From NCBI GenBank assembly GCA_964579295.1, contig CAZOGK010000054.1:1-19469 (forward strand): DNA of 19,469 nt, read 5' to 3'. Positions 13,792-19,469 of the stretch are shown here, piece after piece (positions within the stretch are counted from its first letter, which is position 1; each line of letters starts with the position of its first letter). The notes beneath the pieces are model-generated. The model was not told the origin of the DNA and made no database searches. It saw nothing but the letters and a program-made list of their open reading frames with translations. This stretch comes from JAAYYY01 sp964579295. GTDB lineage: Bacteria; Chloroflexota; Anaerolineae; Promineifilales; Promineifilaceae. Position numbers and translations under genes: made by a program.

Positions 13792-15612
13792 ATGGCCAAC
13801 ATTCGCTCCTTTCTCAACGTTCGCAGCGCCTACTATCCCGGCTTTGTGGGGGACGGCGCGCACCTGCTGTTCATCTCTGACCTCACCGGCGTGCCGCAGG
13901 TGTGGCAGGTAGCGGCCGACCCCGGCCCGCGCCCCTGGTGGCCGGAGCAGCTTACGTTTGGCGACGAGCGCGTGCTTGGCGTCTGGCCGGCGCCCGCCGG
14001 GGATCTCGCCCTCTACGCGCGTGACGTGGGCGGCGACGAAAAGGCGCAGCTCTTCCTGCTAGAGACGGCCGGCGGCGGCGAGCGGGCGCTGACCGCAGGC
14101 TACGAAGGCGCCATGCACAGCTTTGGCTGCTGGGGCCCGGGCGGCGAGACGTTCTACTTTGCCGCCAACCGGCGCCATCCCGGCCGCTTCGACCTCTACC
14201 GGCAGCGGCTGGGCGAAGCCGAGGCGGAGCTGCTCTGGGAAAACGACGGGCCGGGCTACCTGGTACACCTCACCGTCAGCCGCGACGGGCGCCGGCTGGC
14301 CTTCGCCCGCGCTCGCTCCAGCTTTGCCTTCGACCTCTTCCTCTATGACCTGGAGCGCGGGCGGCTGCGCCAGGTGGAGACGGGCGACGAACCGGTGGCT
14401 TTCCGGGCGCTGGCCTTTGCGCCGGCCGGGCTCACGCTCTATGCCGTCACCGATCTGGAATCGGAATTCCTGCATCTGCGGCGGCTGGATGTGGCTACCG
14501 GGAGCTGGGAGACGCTGCTGGCGCCCAACTGGGACGTGGAGATGATGGCCCTTTCGCCCAACGGGCGCTACCTGGCAGTAACGATTAATGTGGCCGGGGA
14601 AGGCCGGCTGGAGCTGATTGACATGGCGACGGGGACAGCCCGGCCCGGCCCGCAGGTGAGCGCGGCGCCGGGGGTGGTTGGCTGGATGGACAACCTGCAC
14701 CTCTCCTTTGACCGGGCCGGCGAGCGGCTGGCCTTCTCGCTGAGCGGCGCGGCGCAGACCAGCGACATCTTCATCTGGAACCTGACCGGCGACGAGGTCC
14801 AGCGGGCGACGGCCAGCGGTCATGGCGGGCTCGACCCGGCCACGTTCGTCGCGCCCGCGCTCGTCCACTACCCCACGTTTGACGGGCGCGAGATTCCGGC
14901 CTGGTACTTCCGGCCGCGGGCGGCAGCGGGGCCGTGGCCGGTGGTGGCGCTGGTGCACGGCGGGCCCGAGAGCCAGTTCCGGCCCTATTTCAACCCGGTG
15001 GCCCAATTCCTGGTCCAGCACGGTTACGCGGTACTGGCGCCTAACGTGCGCGGCTCGACGGGCTACGGTAAGAGCTATAGCCATCTGGACGACGTGGAAA
15101 AGCGCATGGACTCGGTGGCCGATCTGGCCCACGCGCACCAGTGGCTGGCGGCGCAGCCCGAAGTAGACCCGGCGCGGATCGCCGTCTATGGCGGCAGCTA
15201 CGGCGGCTTCATGGTCCTGGCGGCGCTGACCCACTACCCGGAGCTGTGGGCGGCGGGCGTGGACATCGTGGGCATCAGCAATTTCGTTACCTTCCTGGAG
15301 AACACCAGCGATTACCGGCGTGGGCATCGCGAGGCGGAGTACGGTAGCCTGGCGCGAGATCGCGCCTTTCTGGAGAGCATCGCGCCGATGAACCGGCTGG
15401 GGGCCATTACGGCGCCGCTGCTGGTGATCCACGGCGCCAACGACCCGCGCGTGCCGCTGAGCGAAGCGGAGCAGCTTGTGGCGGCGCTGGAGGCGCGCGG
15501 CGTGCCGGTGCAGTTCCTCGTCTTCGACGACGAGGGGCACGGCATCGTGCGGCTGAAGAATAAGCTGGTGGCCTATCCGGCCGTGGCGGCCTTTCTGGAT
15601 AGGTATTTGTAG
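13792..15612 (+). CDS. S9 family peptidase, acylaminoacyl-peptidase/dipeptidyl-peptidase-like
   Basis: The 606-residue protein has a WD40/TolB-like beta-propeller (repeated strands such as YLAVTINVAGEGRLELIDMA) and a C-terminal alpha/beta-hydrolase domain from about residue 350. The catalytic triad is Ser469 in YGGSYGGFMVLAAL, Asp551 in HGANDPRVPLSEAEQ and His583 in DDEGHGIVRLKNK. VHGGPESQFRPYFNPVAQFL and NVRGSTGYGKSY are typical S9C features and form the oxyanion region. Such enzymes release N-acylated residues or dipeptides from short peptides. GGAG is about 6 nt before the ATG. With the prolyl oligopeptidase 13 bp upstream it makes a cytoplasmic peptide-degrading pair with different specificities. 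The substrate is not predictable from sequence. Confidence 0.93.
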   Translation: MANIRSFLNVRSAYYPGFVGDGAHLLFISDLTGVPQVWQVAADPGPRPWWPEQLTFGDERVLGVWPAPAGDLALYARDVGGDEKAQLFLLETAGGGERALTAGYEGAMHSFGCWGPGGETFYFAANRRHPGRFDLYRQRLGEAEAELLWENDGPGYLVHLTVSRDGRRLAFARARSSFAFDLFLYDLERGRLRQVETGDEPVAFRALAFAPAGLTLYAVTDLESEFLHLRRLDVATGSWETLLAPNWDVEMMALSPNGRYLAVTINVAGEGRLELIDMATGTARPGPQVSAAPGVVGWMDNLHLSFDRAGERLAFSLSGAAQTSDIFIWNLTGDEVQRATASGHGGLDPATFVAPALVHYPTFDGREIPAWYFRPRAAAGPWPVVALVHGGPESQFRPYFNPVAQFLVQHGYAVLAPNVRGSTGYGKSYSHLDDVEKRMDSVADLAHAHQWLAAQPEVDPARIAVYGGSYGGFMVLAALTHYPELWAAGVDIVGISNFVTFLENTSDYRRGHREAEYGSLARDRAFLESIAPMNRLGAITAPLLVIHGANDPRVPLSEAEQLVAALEARGVPVQFLVFDDEGHGIVRLKNKLVAYPAVAAFLDRYL

Positions 15613-15632
15613 GGTAGGTCAGGTTTTTCAAT

Positions 15633-15657
15633 CCGGCACGGCCCTTTGCCGCGCCGG
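15633..15657. promoter_or_regulatory. GC-rich hairpin between the S9 peptidase and deaminase genes
   Basis: CCGGCACGGC (15633-15642) and GCCGCGCCGG (15648-15657) form a stem with one mismatch and a CCTTT loop. No T-run follows on plus, so it is not a standard terminator. TATCAT at 15668-15673 is a fair -10 hexamer with no good -35. It may be a weak terminator for the peptidase pair or a control site of the deaminase gene. Confidence 0.35.
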
Positions 15658-15707
15658 GCGGCGGCGCTATCATTAGTCGAGCTATTCCCAACCCCACGAG
15701 GCAAACC

Positions 15708-17066
15708 ATGAGCACCCTTCTCATCCACCATGCCGACCTGCTGATCACGATGAACGACGCGCGCGAGGCCATTGCCGGCGGCGCCGTGCGCATTCGCGAC
15801 AACGCCATCGAGTGGGTCGGGCCCTCCAGCGACCTGACCGACGAGCAGCGGCAGGCGGACCGGGTGATCGACGCCAGCGGCAAGGTCGTGCTCCCCGGCC
15901 TCGTCAACACCCATCATCACTTTTACCAGACGCTGACACGGGCCATGGCCCCCAACAGTGTGCTCTTTGACTGGCTGAAGACGCTCTATCCCATCTGGGC
16001 GCGCATGGACGGCGAAGCGGTCTATGTCAGCGCGCTCACGGCGATGGCCGAGCTGATCCTCAGCGGCTGCACGACGAGCAGCGACCATCTCTACCTCTTC
16101 CCCAACGGCGCCCAACTTGACGACGAGATTCGCGCCGCGCAGGAGATCGGCATGCGCTTCCATGCCGCGCGCGGCAGCATGAGCCTGGGCGAGAGCGAAG
16201 GCGGGCTGCCGCCGGACAGCGTGACCGAGAGCGAAGAGGCGATTCTCAAGGATTGCGTGCGCGTCATCGAGCAGTATCACGACCCGGAGCGCTACGCTAT
16301 GCTGCGCGTGGTCGTCGCCCCTTGCTCGCCGTTCAGCGTGACGCCGGCGCTGATGCGCGAATCGGCGGCGCTGGCGCGCAGCTACGGGGTGGCGCTGCAC
16401 ACCCATCTGGCGGAGACGCAGGACGAGGAGCAGTTCTGCCGCGAGCATTTTGGCGCCCGGCCGGCCGAATACGCCGAACAACTGGATTGGGTGGGCAGTG
16501 ACGTCTGGTGGGCGCACAGCATCTTCGTCAGCGACGCGGAAATTGCCATGATGGGCCGGACACAGACCGGGGCGGCCCACTGCCCGAGCAGCAATATGCG
16601 CCTGGCGAGCGGCATTGCACCGGTGCCGCAGATGCTGGGCCAGGGGGTGCCGGTCGGCCTGGGCGTGGACGGCAGCGCCAGCAACGACAGCAGCCACCTG
16701 CTGGGCGAGGCGCGCCAGGCGCTGCTGCTGCAGCGGCTGCCGGGCGACCCCACGGCGCTCACCGGCGCCGACGCGCTCTGGCTGGCGACGCGCGGTGGGG
16801 CCAGCGTGCTGCGCCGCGACGACATCGGCCAGCTGGCGCCGGGCATGGCCGCGGACCTGATTGCCTTTGACCTGGAGCGGCTGGCCTACGCCGGCGCGAC
16901 GCACGACCCGCTCAACGCGCTCGTCTTCTGCGCGCCGCAGCAGGTCGATTTGTCGATCATCAACGGGCGGGTCATTGTCGAGGATGGGGAGCTGCGCACG
17001 CTGGACATCGGGCCGCACGTCGAGCGGCACATCGCCATTAGCCGGCGGATGATCCGGGGGGAGTAG
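15708..17066 (+). CDS. 8-oxoguanine deaminase-like amidohydrolase
   Basis: The 452-residue protein is a full-length amidohydrolase of the chlorohydrolase/guanine-deaminase group. Metal ligands are His69 and His71 (NTHHHFYQTLTRA), His233 in HTHLAETQDE with catalytic Glu236, His270 in WWAHSIF, and Asp321 in GVDGSASNDSSHLLGEARQA. LFDWLKTLYPIWA, GCTTSSDHLYLFPNG and HCPSSNMRLASGIAPV are very close to the characterised 8-oxoguanine deaminases, which convert 8-oxoguanine to urate with ammonia release. Related guanine, cytosine-type or s-triazine deaminases are alternatives. It begins after a 95-bp gap with a poor Shine-Dalgarno (ACGAGG). A CoxM/CoxS molybdenum hydroxylase at the left end of the window could belong to the same purine theme, but it is 15 kb away on the other strand. 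Confidence 0.9.
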   Translation: MSTLLIHHADLLITMNDAREAIAGGAVRIRDNAIEWVGPSSDLTDEQRQADRVIDASGKVVLPGLVNTHHHFYQTLTRAMAPNSVLFDWLKTLYPIWARMDGEAVYVSALTAMAELILSGCTTSSDHLYLFPNGAQLDDEIRAAQEIGMRFHAARGSMSLGESEGGLPPDSVTESEEAILKDCVRVIEQYHDPERYAMLRVVVAPCSPFSVTPALMRESAALARSYGVALHTHLAETQDEEQFCREHFGARPAEYAEQLDWVGSDVWWAHSIFVSDAEIAMMGRTQTGAAHCPSSNMRLASGIAPVPQMLGQGVPVGLGVDGSASNDSSHLLGEARQALLLQRLPGDPTALTGADALWLATRGGASVLRRDDIGQLAPGMAADLIAFDLERLAYAGATHDPLNALVFCAPQQVDLSIINGRVIVEDGELRTLDIGPHVERHIAISRRMIRGE

Positions 17067-17190
17067 GAGCGGGACAACGACGAGATAAATATCCCTCCTC
17101 TTTCTATCCCGTAGAACGCCCTCTCACGTAACGATCCGGAGACGCTTGCCGGCTATGCTTTGGGCAGTTCACCGGCTCAGGAGGTGCGCG

Positions 17191-17640
17191 ATGGGAGAGT
17201 TGAGAGCTATTCGCACGATGACCACCGGCGATGCCGCCGTCAGTGGTCTCCTGAAAGGGATGGTAGGCGGGGCGGCGATGGCGGGCTATATGATTATTGC
17301 TCTTGCCAGCAACGGCGAAAGCCCGGGAGAAGTGTTGCAGCGCTTTGGGCCGGAGGGCGGGGCCGGCTCGCCGTTGACTGGCGCGGTCAGCCATCTGGCA
17401 ATAGGCGCTATCTACGGCATGCTCTTCGCCCTCGTCTGGCGGCAAGCCGCGCGTCGTGTGGCCGGCTGGAAGCCGGCGCTCCTGGGAGGCCTCCTCTACG
17501 CGCTTCTGCTTTTCGCTCTGGCCCAGCTAGTTTTGCTGCCTGCGGGCCGCTCGCCGATGCCCGATGTTCCCGTCCAATTTGCTCTCGCGCATATGATCTA
17601 TGGCCTGGTACTGGGTTACCTGCACCGGCCGAAGGGATAG
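17191..17640 (+). CDS. Small four-helix membrane protein of unknown function
   Basis: The frame opens at 17146, but AGGAGGT (17179-17185) lies 5 nt before the ATG at 17191, giving 149 residues. Four hydrophobic stretches are visible: LLKGMVGGAAMAGYMIIALA, GAVSHLAIGAIYGMLFALVW, ALLGGLLYALLLFALAQLVL and VQFALAHMIYGLVLGYL. Glycine-rich helix starts and a His-x-IYG repeat (SHLAIGAIYG, AHMIYGLVLG) suggest an internal duplication. Its pattern resembles uncharacterised small membrane proteins of the DUF6789 type; this is only a similarity by eye. It follows the deaminase gene after 124 bp and may have its own promoter. Function unknown. Confidence 0.72.
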   Translation: MGELRAIRTMTTGDAAVSGLLKGMVGGAAMAGYMIIALASNGESPGEVLQRFGPEGGAGSPLTGAVSHLAIGAIYGMLFALVWRQAARRVAGWKPALLGGLLYALLLFALAQLVLLPAGRSPMPDVPVQFALAHMIYGLVLGYLHRPKG

Positions 17641-17655
17641 GATAGGCATTTCGTC

Positions 17656-17859
17656 ATGACGACCCCCGCGATGACGACGGCCGGTCCATTGCCTCTCCAT
17701 CGCGTGTTCATGGCGCTGATGGCGCCCTGTCTCGCCTACTATGACCGCGTCGTCCTGACGGCGCAGCGAGTAGGTGTTGTGCAGGAGACCACGCAGCTGG
17801 ACAAGGTAGGCCTGTGGGTAAGGGACCTAACTCCACCGAACTTGATGGAGAACCAATAA
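17656..17859 (+). pseudogene. Remnant of the C-terminus of a sensor-like membrane protein
   Basis: A 67-codon frame ends GVVQETTQLDKVGLWVRDLTPP. This closely resembles the C-terminal part of the next gene (GVVQETMQPEHVRLWLQ). At DNA level 17755-17826 lines up with 18963-19034 at a constant offset of 1208 bp, including the shared blocks GGCGCAGC and GTGCAGGAGAC. The first half of the frame has no recognisable pattern. It appears to be the tail of a former tandem copy whose body is lost. Its stop codon overlaps the next ATG (TAATG at 17857-17861), so if translated it could still couple translation into the intact gene. Confidence 0.65.
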
Positions 17860-19082
17860 TGTCTCTTCTGCAGCGAACACGCATGTACCGCTTTTGGCAG
17901 GCACTTACCGTGCCGGCGCTCTTCGTGTTCATTCTGCTGACGGTTGATCTACTATTACACCCACTCCAGCCGGAGACTTTTTACAACTCCGTTCCCTTCC
18001 GCCTTGTCGTCGGGCTAATTATTCTACCGCTGATCGTTGCGACTGGATTACTGTGCATGTTGCGCGTGCCAGGGAACATCCTGGGGCCGTTACTGATCTT
18101 TCTGGCTACAGGCGGCGCTGTGGGGCTGATACGAGATGGCCTCGACCCCACTTCTCACGTTGTGGTGACTACTTTTGGCGTCGCGATCTATTGGACCAGT
18201 ACACTGCTGTTCCTACTCTACTTCCCGGATGGGAAACCCTATTTCCGCCGGGTGGGGAAGTGGGTAGAACGTCTTCTTATCTCAGTATTGACATTTGTCT
18301 TTTTCTCGGCGTTTATCTCCTCGCCCACGCTTACATACGGGACAGTTTCGGCGCCGTCACCCTTTTACATACCTGCTGCGGTGCCCGTTGTACGCACGCT
18401 AGAGGAATCGTTTGTAGTCTTCGGTACTCTTTATCTCCCGTTTGTCCTTATTTCGCTCGTCTCCCGATATCGTTTCGGGAATCTACGGGAACGCCAGCAG
18501 TTGAAATGGCTATTATGGAGCCTGTCAATGTGGGCCGCGCCGCAGCTCCTGATCCCTGTTTTCGAGCCACCGCCCTGGTTGGCCCAATCAGTGAACGTCT
18601 ATTCCATCGTATTTTCACACGTGCTGCCACTCGCTGTAGGGCTGGCGATAGTCCGTAACCAGTTGTACGACATCGACATTATCATCCGCAAGACGCTGGT
18701 CTACTCCGTCCTGACCGCGCTCCTGGCAGGGATCTACTTTGGCAGTGTGGTACTTGTCCAGCAGCTTATCCGTGCCCTCACGGGAGAGACATCTGATCTC
18801 GCCATCGTGCTATCCACGCTGCTTATCGCCGCCCTCTTCAGCCCCCTGCGCCGCCGCATCCAGGAGACGATTGACCGCCGCTTCTACCGCCGCAAGTACG
18901 ACGCGCAGCAGACGCTGGCCCGCTTCAGCCAGTCGCTGCGCGACGAGGTGGATATTGAGGCGCTGCAGGCGCAGCTGGCCGGTGTGGTGCAGGAGACGAT
19001 GCAGCCAGAACACGTCAGGTTATGGCTGCAGATGGGGACTGAGGGCAGAGCACGTTGGGACGATCTGGAGACAGGAAGCTGA
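17859..19082 (+). CDS. Multi-pass membrane protein resembling the sensor part of a histidine kinase, without kinase domain
   Basis: The frame opens at 17814, but the ATG at 17859 (407 residues) has GGAG about 8 nt upstream and starts the first helix region correctly (MSLLQRTRMYRFWQALTVPA). About eight or nine hydrophobic helices follow to residue 325. The end is cytoplasmic: LFSPLRRRIQETIDRRFYRR, then KYDAQQTLARFSQSLRDEVD and LQAQLAGVVQETMQPEHVRLWL. This region precedes the GAF/HisKA/HATPase parts in many membrane histidine kinases of Chloroflexota and Actinobacteria. Here the protein stops soon after, with no His-box or ATPase domain, so it is a kinase-less relative. The 5' two-thirds of the gene is visibly richer in A and T than its neighbours, while the 3' end returns to the GC-rich style. 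Signal and partner are unknown. Confidence 0.78.
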   Translation: MSLLQRTRMYRFWQALTVPALFVFILLTVDLLLHPLQPETFYNSVPFRLVVGLIILPLIVATGLLCMLRVPGNILGPLLIFLATGGAVGLIRDGLDPTSHVVVTTFGVAIYWTSTLLFLLYFPDGKPYFRRVGKWVERLLISVLTFVFFSAFISSPTLTYGTVSAPSPFYIPAAVPVVRTLEESFVVFGTLYLPFVLISLVSRYRFGNLRERQQLKWLLWSLSMWAAPQLLIPVFEPPPWLAQSVNVYSIVFSHVLPLAVGLAIVRNQLYDIDIIIRKTLVYSVLTALLAGIYFGSVVLVQQLIRALTGETSDLAIVLSTLLIAALFSPLRRRIQETIDRRFYRRKYDAQQTLARFSQSLRDEVDIEALQAQLAGVVQETMQPEHVRLWLQMGTEGRARWDDLETGS

Positions 19083-19104
19083 TTCGCGGGGATAAAGAGA
19101 GGGG

Positions 19105-19143
19105 AAAAAAGAGGGCGCATGACCACGTTCGGCCATGCGCCCT
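19105..19143 (-). terminator. Intrinsic terminator for the minus-strand small gene
   Basis: AGGGCGCATG (19112-19121) and CATGCGCCCT (19134-19143) form a perfect 10-bp stem with a 12-nt loop. On minus the stem is followed by C and then six T (complement of 19105-19110), the classic layout of a rho-independent terminator. On plus no T-run follows, so it mainly serves minus transcripts. It lies 62 bp past the stop codon of the 59-residue ORF and between two convergent genes. Confidence 0.82.
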
Positions 19144-19204
19144 GCCAGAGCTGTCCGTACACCATACACAGGCTTTCGCCGGTCCAGGCGACCGCCTTTT
19201 CTTG

Positions 19205-19384
19205 CTAGGCCCGCGCCAGCCTTCCTGGCCCGCGGTTGCCGTGGCGATCGAGCGTCCAGGCAGGCGGGCGGCGCCGGGGCGCGACGGCTGCCTTCATCCG
19301 CTCTACCCACCAGTCGAGCAGGCTGGGCTGCTCCAGGCGTCGCAACGTCTTCTGTTTGTTCTGGTGACCAATCCTGTTACCCAT
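19205..19384 (-). CDS. Small basic protein of unknown function
   Basis: The frame is open from the window edge, but the ATG at 19384 is preceded by GGAGG at 7 nt and gives a 59-residue protein starting MGNRIGHQNKQKTLRRLEQP. It is rich in Arg and Lys, has a short central helix with SLLDWWVERMKAAV, and a Pro/Arg-rich tail (APRRRPPAW). No cysteine, membrane helix or signal peptide is seen. A strong terminator on the same strand 62 bp after the stop supports real expression. I do not recognise the family. The charge would suit binding to nucleic acid or to a membrane surface, which is only inference. Confidence 0.55.
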   Translation of the reverse strand: MGNRIGHQNKQKTLRRLEQPSLLDWWVERMKAAVAPRRRPPAWTLDRHGNRGPGRLARA

Positions 19385-19469
19385 GGCTTGCCTCCATATC
19401 ACCTGCCGCCAGGGGCGGCGCGGTCCTTTCACCGAAGCTCGGCGGACGGACGGCCGGGCCGTTCCCACC

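Noticed and set aside
14059..15540. Long minus-strand open frame antisense to the second S9 peptidase
   Set aside because: Same GC-driven effect: no motif, no ribosome site, and the plus frame has a complete catalytic triad.
15573..17030. Long minus-strand open frame antisense to the 8-oxoguanine deaminase
   Set aside because: The plus frame carries all metal ligands of the amidohydrolase family; the antisense product has no recognisable pattern.

Overview
The window is GC-rich, gene-dense bacterial DNA with Shine-Dalgarno led genes on both strands and no rRNA, tRNA, CRISPR array, transposase or phage gene that I can see. The gene mix (S9 peptidases, an orphan HisN-like phosphatase, a YdeI/OmpD-associated protein, a kinase-less sensor-type membrane protein, CoxM/CoxS-type subunits, GT-C and GalE-like surface-sugar genes) fits an uncultured member of the Chloroflexota (Anaerolineae-like). 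That placement is inference from gene content only.

Layout. Positions 1-945 (minus) hold the start of a CoxS-type [2Fe-2S] subunit and a complete CoxM-type FAD subunit of a xanthine/CO-dehydrogenase-family molybdoenzyme. Positions 946-1219 form a divergent control region with a terminator-like hairpin and nested inverted repeats, leading to an L-amino-acid-oxidase-like flavoenzyme (1220-2692). Next come a five-helix membrane protein (2838-3902), a 392-bp gene-poor stretch rich in small repeats, a mini winged-helix protein (4295-4558) and a YedK/HMCES-type DNA-protein crosslink protein (4672-5352). A frameshifted, internally deleted CPBP-like membrane gene (5393-6030, minus) has a CRP-like palindrome about 42 bp upstream of its predicted transcription start. 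Positions 6137-10092 (minus) form a surface-glycan block: a GT-C-like membrane glycosyltransferase, a GalE-like epimerase and a left-handed beta-helix acyltransferase. From 10218 everything runs on plus: HisN-like phosphatase, YdeI-like protein, prolyl oligopeptidase, a second S9 peptidase, 8-oxoguanine deaminase, a small membrane protein, a decayed sensor fragment and a sensor-like membrane protein. A short basic ORF with its own minus-strand terminator closes the window.

The most unusual content is not a protein. Four intergenic gaps (103-205, 4561-4658, 9279-9369, 10128-10212) are built almost entirely of imperfect tandem 7-base units (plus 8-base units in the first). In three of them the same three unit families (CAGTGG-like, then AAGTTGA-like, then GGCTTAT-like) occur in the same order and orientation, ending at or near the start codon of three unrelated genes. 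The last two arrays bracket the acyltransferase gene as an outward-facing inverted pair. They resemble in style the short tandemly repeated repetitive (STRR) heptamers of heterocystous cyanobacteria, but their composite, ordered, start-codon-abutting structure is not something I can match to a described element.
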